A DNA stretch of 64,000 nt from Paenibacillus montaniterrae (GCF_018403185.1 NZ_BOSE01000007.1:62001-126000); one strand, 5' to 3'. Positions 26,914-35,905 are shown, counted from the first letter of the stretch. Translations and numbers: made by a program. Notes: generated from the letters alone by a model not told the origin.

Positions 26914-27879
26914 ATGCACTATCGCAATTTGGGAAAAAGCGGCTTGAAGCTGTCCGCTATCGGCCTTGGCACAAATGCCTTTGGCAAGCGGGCTGACCGC
27001 CAGACGTCGATTTCTATCATTGAGCAAGCAATTGAGCGAGGCATTACCTTTATTGATACAGCGAATATTTACGCTGGCACACAATCGGAGACGATAATCG
27101 GAGAAGCGCTAAAGGGTAAAAGAGAGCAGGTCGTGCTAACCACGAAAGCGGGCTTGCCAGCAGGATCTGGCGTTTACGATCGCGGCTCATCAGCGCGCCA
27201 TCTTATGACGCAGCTTGAAGCGAGCCTGCGCAGGCTGCAAACCGATCATGTTGACCTGTATCAAATTCACACCTTCGACCCGCACACACCGCTTGAGGAG
27301 ACGCTGCGCTGCCTGGAGCATATGATCAGCTCGGGCAAGGTCAGATATATCGGCTGCTCCAATTACTACGCATGGGAGCTGATGAAGGCGCTGGGCATCA
27401 GCAGACAGCTTGGCATTAGCGCGTATATTTCGCATCAGACAAGCTACTCCTTGGCCGACCGCACGCCGGAGCGCGAGCTGATTCCGCTTTGTCTCGATCA
27501 AGGCATCGGGATTATCCCATACTTCCCACTTGCCGGCGGCATTTTGACAGGCAAGTATGTGCAAGGCATTCCGCAAGGCTCGAGAGCGGAAACTGATCCA
27601 GGCTTCAATCGCTTTTTCTCGGAGCACACGCTAGTGCTTAGCAAGCAGGTCGCGCAGCTTGCCCAGGAGCTCGGCACATCTCCAAATGTGCTGTCGATCG
27701 CCTGGCTGCTGCATCAGCCTGTCGTAGGCAGCGTCATTGTCGGCGCGACTAAGCCAGAGCAGCTGCTGGATAATTTACAAGCGCTGGAGCTGGAGCTTGA
27801 TGCCAGCGTGCTGCAGCGACTTGATGAAATAAGCGCTCCCTTCAAGCATGGCGAGCCGTTCGCCTTTTATCGCATTTAG
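26914..27879 (+). CDS. Aldo/keto reductase (NADPH-dependent)
   Basis: 321 residues, TIM-barrel AKR. The catalytic tetrad is visible: Asp in FIDTANIYAGTQSE, Tyr in IYAG, Lys in VVLTTKAGLP and His in LYQIHTFDP. NADP-binding end QPVVGSVIVGATKPEQLLDN. Start ATG behind CGGAGGAAAGCAT. Related to YghZ/Kv-beta-like reductases; substrate not predictable. Stands alone between lplJ and a decayed region. Confidence 0.94.
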   Translation: MHYRNLGKSGLKLSAIGLGTNAFGKRADRQTSISIIEQAIERGITFIDTANIYAGTQSETIIGEALKGKREQVVLTTKAGLPAGSGVYDRGSSARHLMTQLEASLRRLQTDHVDLYQIHTFDPHTPLEETLRCLEHMISSGKVRYIGCSNYYAWELMKALGISRQLGISAYISHQTSYSLADRTPERELIPLCLDQGIGIIPYFPLAGGILTGKYVQGIPQGSRAETDPGFNRFFSEHTLVLSKQVAQLAQELGTSPNVLSIAWLLHQPVVGSVIVGATKPEQLLDNLQALELELDASVLQRLDEISAPFKHGEPFAFYRI

Positions 27880-27906
27880 CATTGATTCAGTCACTTTTAA
27901 AGCCTG

Positions 27907-28320
27907 GTGCTCCATTTTTATTTTGGATTGCATCAGGCTTTAATGTTCGTTCGGCAAGGATACGGTTCCACCAATGTGCAGCATATTGCCGATCAGGCTG
28001 GCATTAGCATCGGTCTGCTGTACCGCCATTACAAAACAATGGATCAGCTATTCGAGGAATTGACACGGTTTGCGGACGAGGTGTATCTCGATCTTTCTTC
28101 CAGCGATGACTTGGCACACCTCTTACTGTTGATGACGCAATCCTTCTTCTCTACGGTCACGAAGGGTCAGCAAGCAGTTCTCAAACAGATCAATAGCGAT
28201 CTACTGCAAACGACTGCTGAGCTTATCGCCAAAGGGCAGCGGCAAGGCAAGTTCCGTGAAGGTGATGCTGGAGGAGAAATTTTCGATGCCGTCGAGATCG
28301 CTCTTGACCTTAATATTTGA
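27907..28320 (+). pseudogene. TetR/AcrR-type regulator remnant
   Basis: The open frame has GYGSTNVQHIADQAGISIGL followed by LYRHYKTMDQLFEEL, which is the helix-turn-helix of a TetR regulator, but the first 20-25 residues of the usual N-terminal helix are replaced by unrelated sequence and there is no ribosome site. About 30-40 residues seem to be missing from the ligand domain, and the frame stops early after EIALDLNI (137 against about 190-200 in the family). Probably not functional. Confidence 0.75.
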
Positions 28321-28338
28321 AAAGGAAGGTGAAGCGTT

Positions 28339-28443
28339 GTGAAGCATTCAGGCACATTTGAGGTTGTTCGGGCAGATCGCGCGGGTGTAGAGGTTAGAAA
28401 CCAGATGGCAGAGATTTTCGCCGACGGCTTTTCGCAGTGGTAA
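28339..28443 (+). pseudogene. Truncated gene fragment (34 codons)
   Basis: A GTG codon 7 nt after GGAAGGTGAAGC starts a readable 34-residue frame (VKHSGTFEVVRADRAGVEVR, then NQMAEIFADGFSQW) that ends at TAA. The good ribosome site and position directly after the TetR remnant suggest the 5' end of a second gene whose body is lost; I do not recognise the family. The 178-bp inverted-repeat element starts 31 bp later. Confidence 0.5.
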
Positions 28444-28473
28444 AAGGCAGGCAAAGGGGATGGCTAGTCGCTA

Positions 28474-28651
28474 AAGAAGCTGGATAACGTTATGTGCGAC
28501 CAATGAAGCCTTGCTCAGGCTAAGGAATATACAGCGTCTTATTAGGCGGTTTTCCCCGTATTTGAGGCAGCTTTCCGTACTTAAGGTTATGCATGTTCGT
28601 AAGAATGTCCATCGCCTGCAAATGGATCATTTAACGTTATCCAGATTCTTA
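28474..28651. mobile_element. MITE-like element, copy 1 (178 bp)
   Basis: Terminal inverted repeats of 19 bp with one mismatch: AAGAAGCTGGATAACGTTA and TAACGTTATCCAGATTCTT. TAA flanks both sides if the element is taken to begin at AGAAG, a possible 3-bp target duplication. No coding capacity. A diverged element of 179 bp with the same ends and a shared GAATATACA at offset 51-52 is at 47161-47339. Confidence 0.65.
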
Positions 28652-28699
28652 AACCCTCACTTTTACCTTGCAAAGCGGCTTACAGCTCAGCCTTTTTGT

Positions 28700-29686
28700 T
28701 TAAGTATGGTCAGCAGGGAATACGAGCCCGATCTGCTTTCTTACCTCGTCCATTATTTCCATCGTTGCCAGCGAGTTGGCGTGGCTGTTTATCGGCGATT
28801 CCTTCTTGTTTTCTTCGATCAACGCTATAAAATGCTGGATCTCGTAGTACATATCATGAGTAACGGTCGGCAGCGACAGGTCATTGACCTCACCCGTTCG
28901 CGTTTTCCAGATCAGTTCATTCGGATCGCTAACCCGGTTAAGCAGAAATGAGCCTTCCTCGCCTTGAATTTCCAGCGGCAAATATGAGTTGCTAATTTTC
29001 GAGTATTGAATAACGGCATCCAGGCCGTCATATTGCATAATAATGCTGCCTTGTCCATCAACGCCGGACTCGAGCATCACTGCCGAGGCATGGATCGCGC
29101 GCGGCCTGCCAAACAGCATAACCGCCGGATAGATGCAGTAGACGCCAATATCCATTAATGCGCCATTGGAAAATTCGGGCTTAAAGGCGTTCAGCACCGT
29201 CCCTTGCTTATAGGCATCGTAGCGCGAGGAGTATTGACAAAAGCTCGCAAAATAGCGGCGTATCGTACCCAGCTTATCAAGCTGCTCGACGGCTTGCCTG
29301 AAGGCCGGCAGCGTGGTTGATTTCATCGCTTCCATAAACAGCACGCCTTTAGCGCGAGCCAGCTCAAGCAGCTCCTTAAGCTCTCTTGCATTCGAGGTTG
29401 CCGGCTTCTCACACAGCACATGTATGCCTTTGCTTAATGCCAGCTTGGCATAATACGCATGCAAATTTGTCGGCGATGCGATGTAAAGCGCCCCGATCAA
29501 GCCGCTGTCCAGCATTTCCTCAACGTCGGTAAAGCAATGCGGAATATGATGCTTGGCAGCAAAGGCCTGCGCCGTCTCCATCGCTCGGGAGCAAATCGCA
29601 CTCACCTTGAAATTAGTCAGCATCGAGCCTGCGGCAATAAAACGATCACTAATAAAATTCGTTCCAATCATTCCAAACGAAACCAT
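28700..29686 (-). CDS. Gfo/Idh/MocA-family oxidoreductase
   Basis: 328 residues from ATG at 29686 (AAGGAGAG 7 nt upstream). N-terminal Rossmann fold begins VSFGMIGTNFISDRFI, with the family motif HVLCEKPATSN (EKP, about residue 92) and the C-terminal sheet domain containing MDIGVYCIYPAVMLFG. NAD(P)-dependent dehydrogenase of a sugar or related polyol; substrate unknown. Ends close to the MITE-like element. Stands alone. Confidence 0.94.
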   Translation of the reverse strand: MVSFGMIGTNFISDRFIAAGSMLTNFKVSAICSRAMETAQAFAAKHHIPHCFTDVEEMLDSGLIGALYIASPTNLHAYYAKLALSKGIHVLCEKPATSNARELKELLELARAKGVLFMEAMKSTTLPAFRQAVEQLDKLGTIRRYFASFCQYSSRYDAYKQGTVLNAFKPEFSNGALMDIGVYCIYPAVMLFGRPRAIHASAVMLESGVDGQGSIIMQYDGLDAVIQYSKISNSYLPLEIQGEEGSFLLNRVSDPNELIWKTRTGEVNDLSLPTVTHDMYYEIQHFIALIEENKKESPINSHANSLATMEIMDEVRKQIGLVFPADHT

Positions 29687-29738
29687 AACGTTTCTCTCCT
29701 TCATCTCGGTATTGTTGGGCTATGTGCAGCGCTAAGCG

Positions 29739-30242
29739 CTATTGCTGCGATGACTGTTGCAGCTGTCTCCATACCGACTTGTTGCTGTACGTTTTGTTAA
29801 AGCTGATTTCTTCTCCAAACCAGCTTGGCGGGGCAAATGAATCTGCTTCCTCCATCGATGCAAACTCAACCTCAACTACGATAAAATTAACCTGGTCATA
29901 CACATCTATTTCCACAGTCGTATTATTCCAGGTTGCGGTAATGCGGTTTTTCGTTAGCGGTACATAGCCGCAGGCAGCGATGAGCTGCTCATAAATGACC
30001 TGAGTGATGCTGTACTCTACTTCTTCGCGAGCAAGCCCCACTCCATTTTTAAATGTATGCGTATATTCATAAGCACCCGTTGCAAGATCCTTGATCCGCC
30101 GCACGCGCAGCTCCTGATCCTCATCCAGCGCAATATAGGTTTGCTCAATCCTTTGCTCGGATTGCACAGCTATGATGCCTTGATCAACCAATTGCTGATA
30201 CGGAACTTCCAATAAATACTTTCGTTCAATCTCCAACGCCAT
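29739..30242 (-). CDS. CYTH-domain protein (triphosphate tunnel metalloenzyme)
   Basis: 167 residues beginning MALEIERKYLL, the ExExK signature of CYTH proteins. Strand-borne charged residues lining the tunnel follow: RVRRIKD, EYTHTFKNG, REEVEYSI, KNRITATW and EIDVYD. Family members hydrolyse inorganic triphosphate or bind nucleotides. Start ATG after TAGGAGGAATACATA. Stand-alone gene with no partner. Confidence 0.92.
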   Translation of the reverse strand: MALEIERKYLLEVPYQQLVDQGIIAVQSEQRIEQTYIALDEDQELRVRRIKDLATGAYEYTHTFKNGVGLAREEVEYSITQVIYEQLIAACGYVPLTKNRITATWNNTTVEIDVYDQVNFIVVEVEFASMEEADSFAPPSWFGEEISFNKTYSNKSVWRQLQQSSQQ

Positions 30243-30498
30243 TATGTATTCCTCCTAAAAGCTTTCATAGCTAGTATCACTTCTTTGCGACAAAAAGTTG
30301 CAGCGGAAGCATGTTCCATTCTACACGCTATCAAAATATGCCGCTCTGTGCAAGTAGCGATAGCGTATGGTCTCAAGCTTGAAGCATCATGGTACAATAG
30401 AAGCAGCCAGGGCGTGTCGAAGAACGTCCAAGTCGCGTCTGAGAACGTCCAAGAACAGGTTTTCAGGCACGTCCTAATGTTCAGAAGGGAGTTTCGCA

Positions 30499-31692
30499 AT
30501 GGAAATAACGTCAATCAAGCTGTCGCTAATCGATGAGGATAAGGAGCAGCCAAGATATCAGTTTAATGAAGAGGCGCTCGAGGAGCTTGCGAACAGCATT
30601 CGCGAAATTGGCCTGCTTTCGCCGATTAAAGTTCGGGCGATGGATAATGGCCGCTACAAAATCATTTATGGCAATCGCCGCTATAAAGCTTCTATGATGG
30701 TTGGACTCGAAGCTATTCCTTGCATTGTATCTACTGCATCGGATGAAATGGACATTTATTTGGAGCAAATTGCAGAAAATTTGACACGCGAGGATTTTTC
30801 ACCGATTGAAGAAGCAGAGGCTTTCCACAAGCTGATGAATGATGATCGTTTTCGCAGCTCGAGCAAGCTGCTTTCCAGCAAGCTTGGCAAACCGGAAAGC
30901 TACATAAAAAACAAGCTGGAGCTGTTGAAATTCAGCAGCGCCGTAAAAAAGCTTATTGTAAGCGGCACGCAAATTCGCAAGGACTGTCTGACGGAGGATC
31001 AGCTTATGCCGTTGAAGGATTTGCCGCTTGAATTTCGCGATACGCTCGCTCTAACAGCGGCACGTGATGAGCTGCCGGTGAGCGATGTGAAAAAAATCGC
31101 CAAGCTGTTCAAGGACAGCTCGATTTCAGATGCAACAAAACAAAAGCTACTCATGAAAAACGGCAGCAGCTTGATTGAAACATGGTCTGTCTACGAACAA
31201 AATCGCAAGGAAAAGCTGGCAAGGGAAAAGGAGCAGAATGAAAGAGCACGGCAGGAAGAAGAGCGGAAAGCCGAAGGACAAGCCGCTGCACTGCAGTCCG
31301 GTACTGCAGACCTTGGAGCGATCCAGCCCGAAAGCAGCTTGGCAGGTGGCAGCGCGGCAGACAGCAGCTTGGCAGCGAGCAGTTCAACAGGCGGCAGCGC
31401 GCCAGACAGCAGCTTGGCAGCGAGCAGCTCGACTGGCGGCAGCGCAGAAAATCACTCCACCGCAGACAGCCATACAGCAGATCGCAGTAGAAATACTTTA
31501 CCACTGGACAAGGACCAGTATGCTGCTGGTCTAGAGCAAGCGTTGCAGCAAGCAGATGCTCTGCTGCAAGAGCTGCAAAGCGGCGTGCTACAGCAGCATG
31601 AAGCCTGCGAGCAGTTGGCCGTTGATATGCTTGTCAAGCTGGAGCAGCTGCAGCAGCTATGGCAGACGATTCAGCAAACAAGCCGCATGTAG
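30499..31692 (+). CDS. Orphan ParB/Spo0J-family protein
   Basis: 397 residues. N-terminal ParB nuclease-like fold with IDEDKEQPRYQFNEEALEEL, LLSPIKVR and the phosphate-binding GNRRYKA box, then ENLTREDFSPIEEAEAF and a KorB-like helix-turn-helix region (SSKLGKPESYIKNKLELLKF). Residues about 275-335 are low-complexity Ser/Ala/Gly repeats (SSLAASSSTGGSA), and the last 60 residues form a Gln/Leu-rich coiled coil. No parA, noc or rRNA-methylase gene is near, unlike chromosomal spo0J. May spread on DNA near a centromere-like site or act as a regulator. Ribosome site AAGGGAG. Confidence 0.9.
   Translation: MEITSIKLSLIDEDKEQPRYQFNEEALEELANSIREIGLLSPIKVRAMDNGRYKIIYGNRRYKASMMVGLEAIPCIVSTASDEMDIYLEQIAENLTREDFSPIEEAEAFHKLMNDDRFRSSSKLLSSKLGKPESYIKNKLELLKFSSAVKKLIVSGTQIRKDCLTEDQLMPLKDLPLEFRDTLALTAARDELPVSDVKKIAKLFKDSSISDATKQKLLMKNGSSLIETWSVYEQNRKEKLAREKEQNERARQEEERKAEGQAAALQSGTADLGAIQPESSLAGGSAADSSLAASSSTGGSAPDSSLAASSSTGGSAENHSTADSHTADRSRNTLPLDKDQYAAGLEQALQQADALLQELQSGVLQQHEACEQLAVDMLVKLEQLQQLWQTIQQTSRM
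31333..31447 (+). repeat. 45-bp in-frame tandem repeat inside parB-like gene
   Basis: Two full units of 45 bp (31360-31404 and about 31405-31447) and a partial unit before them encode DSSLAASSSTGGSA-type linker sequence. In-frame expansion or contraction by slippage is expected. Confidence 0.8.
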
Positions 31693-31704
31693 TGTGCTGC
31701 TTAC

Positions 31705-31765
31705 AAAAAAGAGCTCAAGGCATAAGGGCATTGCACATGCATCCATTATGCCTTGAGCTCTTTTA
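31705..31765. terminator. Bidirectional terminator between parB-like gene and gbsR
   Basis: AAAAGAGCTCAAGGCATAA and TTATGCCTTGAGCTCTTTT form a 19-bp perfect stem with a 20-base loop; A-run on the left and T-run on the right let it serve both convergent genes. Confidence 0.92.
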
Positions 31766-31778
31766 TTGGCTTGAGAAG

Positions 31779-32336
31779 CTATTGCTCCTTCGGTATAAAC
31801 TCGAAAATCTCCCCTGATTCAAAGGTGTCGATCAAGCGGTCCAGCCATCTATAATAAGCGAGCGCTTCTTCTATTTTTTCCTTATCGCTTTGCAGCAGCT
31901 GCATCATCTGCGGATGGCCTTCATGCTGCACCATCATTGCCTCGATTTCCTTCAGACTGCGCTTGAGCGCACTCATATTTTGCTCGACTGCCTTTCTCCA
32001 TTTGATCGAAAAAAAGTCACTGAAGTTTTGATACCAATCAGGGACTACCTCATATAAATCCTTGCGCGAGCCTTTCTCCCAAACCTTGTTTATCATTTTC
32101 AAATCATGAAGTGTTCTCATGCCCGTACTCATCGATGTTTTGCTCATACCCATCGTCTGGCTCATTTCATCCAGGGTTACAGGCCCACGGTTAAAATACA
32201 TATTTCCATATAAATAACCGATGGAGAGTGTGATGCCATACAAATCCATGTTTTTTCCGATCGATTCGATGACGCGTCTCCTCGTATTCAGCAATTGCGA
32301 GCGCTGCTCTTCTGTTAATACATCTAGTTCATTCAT
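31779..32336 (-). CDS. gbsR: GbsR-type transcriptional regulator
   Basis: 185 residues. MarR-like winged helix with ESIGKNMDLYGITLSIGYLY, GPVTLDEMSQTMGMSKTSMS and TGMRTLHDLKMINKVWEKGS, the signature of the GbsR family. In Bacillus subtilis GbsR represses glycine-betaine synthesis and choline import genes and is released by choline. Here it is divergent from an opuA glycine-betaine importer, so it probably controls that operon. Start ATG after GGGAGGCACATA. Confidence 0.92.
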   Translation of the reverse strand: MNELDVLTEEQRSQLLNTRRRVIESIGKNMDLYGITLSIGYLYGNMYFNRGPVTLDEMSQTMGMSKTSMSTGMRTLHDLKMINKVWEKGSRKDLYEVVPDWYQNFSDFFSIKWRKAVEQNMSALKRSLKEIEAMMVQHEGHPQMMQLLQSDKEKIEEALAYYRWLDRLIDTFESGEIFEFIPKEQ

Positions 32337-32835
32337 TATGTGCCTCCCTGAAAGCCGTATGGCGATGCGAGCTAGCTAGAACCTGTCTAAAACCCGCTCA
32401 GTGGCCCCTTTCACCGCCTTTTCGCCCCCTGCTTCGTTTCGTTTGCGCAGGCCAACGCCCAGTACGCCTTCTCAAACGCGCCTTGCATGGAACGGAAATT
32501 CGGCGAAATTGGCTGTCCTCGGAGTCCTCAGACACGCCCTACACCATTTACACCATTGTAAATTAGCGACTTGCAGCTGTAAAGAATGTGATCTGGGCGA
32601 AAAAGGGAGTTATCCAGAGCATACAGTACGTAAAGTTTGTAAAGTTAAAACTGTACGTACTACACAAAGGCTCAGCCGCTTTGACCCCATCTGTATTTTT
32701 TTTCTACACTTATAGTGCGTGTTCAAAAGGTTCGCTATTATGAGCAGCAAGCTTGGAGGCTACTAAAAAACAAGCTTTTTGAACATCTTATTAATGTTCA
32801 AGTTGCTGTACATCACAATGAAAGGGGGATACAGC
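32337..32835. other. gbsR-opuA divergent regulatory gap
   Basis: About 500 bp without a gene. 32380-32540 is a GC-rich block bounded by GAACCTGTC and GACACGCCC that looks unlike its surroundings and may be an intergenic repeat. 32623-32665 holds ACAGTACGTA and AACTGTACGTAC, candidate regulator half-sites. 32721-32784 starts GTTCAAAA, contains AAGCTTGG, and ends CAAGCTTTTTGAAC, like an internally deleted LSR copy. The opuAA start follows AAAGGGGG. Confidence 0.45.
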
Positions 32836-34044
32836 ATGTCGATTATCGAAGCAAAACAATTGACCAAAATATTTGGCTCAGAGCCCAAAAAGGCGTTGTC
32901 TTTACTGCAGCAAGGCTGGACTAAAGATAAAATTTTGGCCGAAACAAAAATGACTGTCGGCGTTAATCAAGCCAGCTTTACGATAGAAGAAGGACAAATC
33001 TTCGTCATTATGGGCCTGTCAGGAAGTGGTAAATCGACACTGGTTCGACTACTCAACCGCCTGATCGAGCCGAGCTCAGGTCAGCTTTTATTCAAAGGCC
33101 AGGACATTATGAATATGTCCGTTGAGCAGCTAAGACAATTTAGACGAAAAAATGTCGGCATGGTATTTCAAAAATTCGCCTTGTTCCCTCACCGCACCGT
33201 ACTCCGCAATGTGGAATACGGACTAGAGGTGCAAGGTATGGAGAAAAGCAAAAGAAAGGAAATGGCGATGCAAGCCCTCGAGCTGGTGGGTCTGAAAGGC
33301 TGGGAAAACAGCTTGCCCGATCAGCTGAGCGGCGGTATGCAGCAGCGTGTCGGTTTGGCGCGCGGCTTGGCCAACAATCCTGATGTGCTGCTTATGGATG
33401 AAGCGTTCAGCGCGCTTGATCCCCTGATTCGCAAGGATATGCAGGATGAATTGCTCGAACTGCAAAGCAAAATGAAAAAAACCATCGTATTTATTACGCA
33501 TGATTTGGATGAAGCATTGCGAATAGGCGATCAAATCGCGCTGATGAAGGATGGCAGCATCGTGCAAATTGGCACGCCAGAAGAAATTCTGATGCAGCCA
33601 GCCAACAAATACGTTGAGCGATTTGTTGAGGACGTTGATTTATCCAAAGTACTGACAGCAGCACATGTAATGGAAAAAGCAGAAACGATTACGATTGATA
33701 AAGGACCTCGCGTAGCCTTGCAATTTATGCGGGAGCGCGGCGTATCCAGCTTGTACGTTGTCGATAAATCGATGCAGCTGCTCGGACTAGTAAGCGCTGA
33801 GGATGCATCTAACGCCATTAAAGAAGGCCAAAAGCTGGAGGAGCTAATCCAGCAGGATGTGCCTGAGATTGCCCCGGATACGGTGCTTAACGAGCTATTC
33901 GAGCTAATGGGCAATTCCAGACTGCCTGTCGCTGTAGTTGACAGCAATAGACGACTGAAGGGTGTCGTCATTAAAGGTGCTGTATTGGCTGCTCTGGCAG
34001 GAAATTCGTTAGCTGACGGAGGTGGCAACCATGAATCTTCCTAA
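32836..34044 (+). CDS. opuAA: Glycine betaine ABC transporter ATPase OpuAA
   Basis: 402 residues from ATG at 32836 (AAAGGGGG upstream; the longer frame has no ribosome site). Walker A GLSGSGKST, signature LSGGMQQRVGLARGLA and Walker B VLLMDEAFSALDP are intact. C-terminal part (about 280-402) has two CBS repeats (SSLYVVDKSMQLLGLVSAED; SRLPVAVVDSNRRLKGVVIK), which sense ionic strength or nucleotides in OpuA systems. First gene of opuAA-AB-AC; its 3' end overlaps opuAB. Confidence 0.95.
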   Translation: MSIIEAKQLTKIFGSEPKKALSLLQQGWTKDKILAETKMTVGVNQASFTIEEGQIFVIMGLSGSGKSTLVRLLNRLIEPSSGQLLFKGQDIMNMSVEQLRQFRRKNVGMVFQKFALFPHRTVLRNVEYGLEVQGMEKSKRKEMAMQALELVGLKGWENSLPDQLSGGMQQRVGLARGLANNPDVLLMDEAFSALDPLIRKDMQDELLELQSKMKKTIVFITHDLDEALRIGDQIALMKDGSIVQIGTPEEILMQPANKYVERFVEDVDLSKVLTAAHVMEKAETITIDKGPRVALQFMRERGVSSLYVVDKSMQLLGLVSAEDASNAIKEGQKLEELIQQDVPEIAPDTVLNELFELMGNSRLPVAVVDSNRRLKGVVIKGAVLAALAGNSLADGGGNHESS

Positions 34045-34876
34045 AATTCCGCTCGGCTCCTGGATTGAAGCTTTGGAAAAATGGCTGGATCAAAACTTTG
34101 AGCCTTTATTCGATTTCATTACCCTCATTATACGCGGCATCGTCGACGGTTTAGAGACTGTTCTCCGCTACCCACCATCTCTTATCATTATTATTGTTTT
34201 CACGGCGCTTGCCTGGCTTATCGGCAGATGGGGGCTTGCCGCATTTACAGCGATTGGCTTGCTGTTAATTGAAAATTTGGGCTATTGGGATCAAACGATG
34301 CAGACACTTGCTCTCGTTCTGACAGCCGCTATTATTTCGATTTTGATCGGTGTTCCACTTGGCATATTATGTGCACGCAGCAACAGAATGCAGCGCATTA
34401 TTACACCGCTGCTTGACTTTATGCAGACGATGCCAGCCTTTGTCTATTTGCTGCCATCGATTACATTCTTCAGTCTGGGCGTTGTACCTGGCGTAATCTC
34501 ATCTATTATATTTGCGATTCCGCCGACGATCAGACTTACGAATCTCGGCATACGCCAAGTGCCAGCCGAGCTTGTTGAAGCAGCAGACGCCTTTGGTTCA
34601 ACGCCGTCGCAAAAGCTGTTCAAGCTGCAGCTGCCGATTGCGATGCCAACCATTATGGCCGGCATTAACCAAACGATTATGCTGTCGCTGTCGATGGTCG
34701 TAATCGCCTCGATGGTAGGGGCACAAGGGGTTGGCGCTACCGTTTATCGTGCTGTAACTCAGGTTAAAACAGGGATCGGCTTTGAAGCCGGTATTGCGAT
34801 CGTAATTTTGGCTATTATTCTGGATCGCTTTACGCAGCGCGCGATGCGCAACGGTAAAGCTGCAGAAGGCCGTTAA
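34031..34876 (+). CDS. opuAB: Glycine betaine ABC transporter permease OpuAB
   Basis: 281 residues from ATG at 34031, with GGAGGTGG 6 nt upstream inside the end of opuAA (14-bp overlap). N-terminal amphipathic segment WIEALEKWLDQNFEPLFDFI, then about seven membrane segments. The EAA loop reads VEAADAFGSTPSQKLFKLQL. Conserved MSLSMVVIASMVGAQGVG region is typical of OpuA/ProW permeases. Confidence 0.95.
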   Translation: MNLPKIPLGSWIEALEKWLDQNFEPLFDFITLIIRGIVDGLETVLRYPPSLIIIIVFTALAWLIGRWGLAAFTAIGLLLIENLGYWDQTMQTLALVLTAAIISILIGVPLGILCARSNRMQRIITPLLDFMQTMPAFVYLLPSITFFSLGVVPGVISSIIFAIPPTIRLTNLGIRQVPAELVEAADAFGSTPSQKLFKLQLPIAMPTIMAGINQTIMLSLSMVVIASMVGAQGVGATVYRAVTQVKTGIGFEAGIAIVILAIILDRFTQRAMRNGKAAEGR

Positions 34877-34930
34877 GCTATGATCCATGAGTCATCAAAT
34901 AAATAAATTTGAAAAACAGGAGTGATTGAT

Positions 34931-35848
34931 TTGAAGAAAAACAAGACGATGGTATTTGCTGCGATTCTGGCTGTACTGGTCCTACTTGCAGGCTGCGGTA
35001 CAAACAATAATGGCAACGGGGGCAGTAATACAGATAATGCCGGCAACGGCGGCTCCTCCGACAAAAACAAAAGCATTAAGCTGGCTTATGTTGCGTGGGA
35101 TTCAGAAATTGCCAGCACGAATGTAGTGAAGGAAGTACTGGAAACGAAGCTTGGCTACAAGGTTGAAATGCTGCAGGTTGACGCTGGCCCGATGTGGACA
35201 GGAATTGCCGATGGCAGCGCAGACGCGATGGTTGCCGCTTGGCTGCCTACAACGCATGAGTCTTATGTTAATGAGCTGGAAGGTAAATTCGAGGACTTGG
35301 GTCCGAACTTGAGCGGAACTAAGCTGGGCTTGGTCGTACCTGCTTATATGGACATCAACAGCATCGAGGATTTAAATGCTGAGGTTGGCAGCACGGTAGA
35401 CAATACGATTATCGGAATCGAGCCAGGTGCCGGATTAATGATGAAAACAGAAGAAGTGTTCGAGCAATACGGCTTGCAGGACAACGGCTGGACCTTGATG
35501 GAAAGCTCCTCCGCTGCTATGGCGAAAGCACTTCAGGATGCGTACAGCAAGCAAGAGCCAATTATTGTTACGGGCTGGACACCGCATTGGAAATTTGCGA
35601 GCATGGATCTGAAATATTTGGAGGACCCGAAAGGCATCTACGGTGAGGATGAGCAAATTCATACTGTCGTGCGCACTGGCCTAAAGGATGATCAGCCGGA
35701 AGCATATGCGTTCCTCGACGCCTTCAACTGGTCGCCAGACGATATGGCAGAGGTTATGATGCAAATTGTTGAAGGAGCTTCTCCTGAGGATGCTGCAAAG
35801 GCTTGGGTAGAGGCTAATGCTGACAAGGTAGATGCTTGGCTGCAATAA
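34931..35848 (+). CDS. opuAC: Glycine betaine-binding lipoprotein OpuAC
   Basis: 305 residues starting at TTG 34931 (AGGAG 8 nt upstream; an upstream GTG overlaps that site). Signal peptide with lipobox LLAGC, an Asn/Gly linker, then an OpuAC-type fold: IKLAYVAWDSEIASTNVVKE, DAMVAAWLPTTHESY and VTGWTPHWKFASMDLKYLED provide the aromatic cage for the trimethylammonium group. Delivers glycine betaine or related osmolytes to OpuAB. The operon ends in a strong terminator. Confidence 0.95.
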   Translation: MKKNKTMVFAAILAVLVLLAGCGTNNNGNGGSNTDNAGNGGSSDKNKSIKLAYVAWDSEIASTNVVKEVLETKLGYKVEMLQVDAGPMWTGIADGSADAMVAAWLPTTHESYVNELEGKFEDLGPNLSGTKLGLVVPAYMDINSIEDLNAEVGSTVDNTIIGIEPGAGLMMKTEEVFEQYGLQDNGWTLMESSSAAMAKALQDAYSKQEPIIVTGWTPHWKFASMDLKYLEDPKGIYGEDEQIHTVVRTGLKDDQPEAYAFLDAFNWSPDDMAEVMMQIVEGASPEDAAKAWVEANADKVDAWLQ

Positions 35849-35905
35849 GAGCACGTACTAAATTGTATATGGTAACATAAGCATTGAGCAGCATTAAGCA
35901 GCTTA

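Noticed and set aside
32401..32715. 104-codon open frame in the gbsR-opuA spacer
   Set aside because: No ribosome site, composition typical of a GC-rich non-coding block, no recognisable domain.
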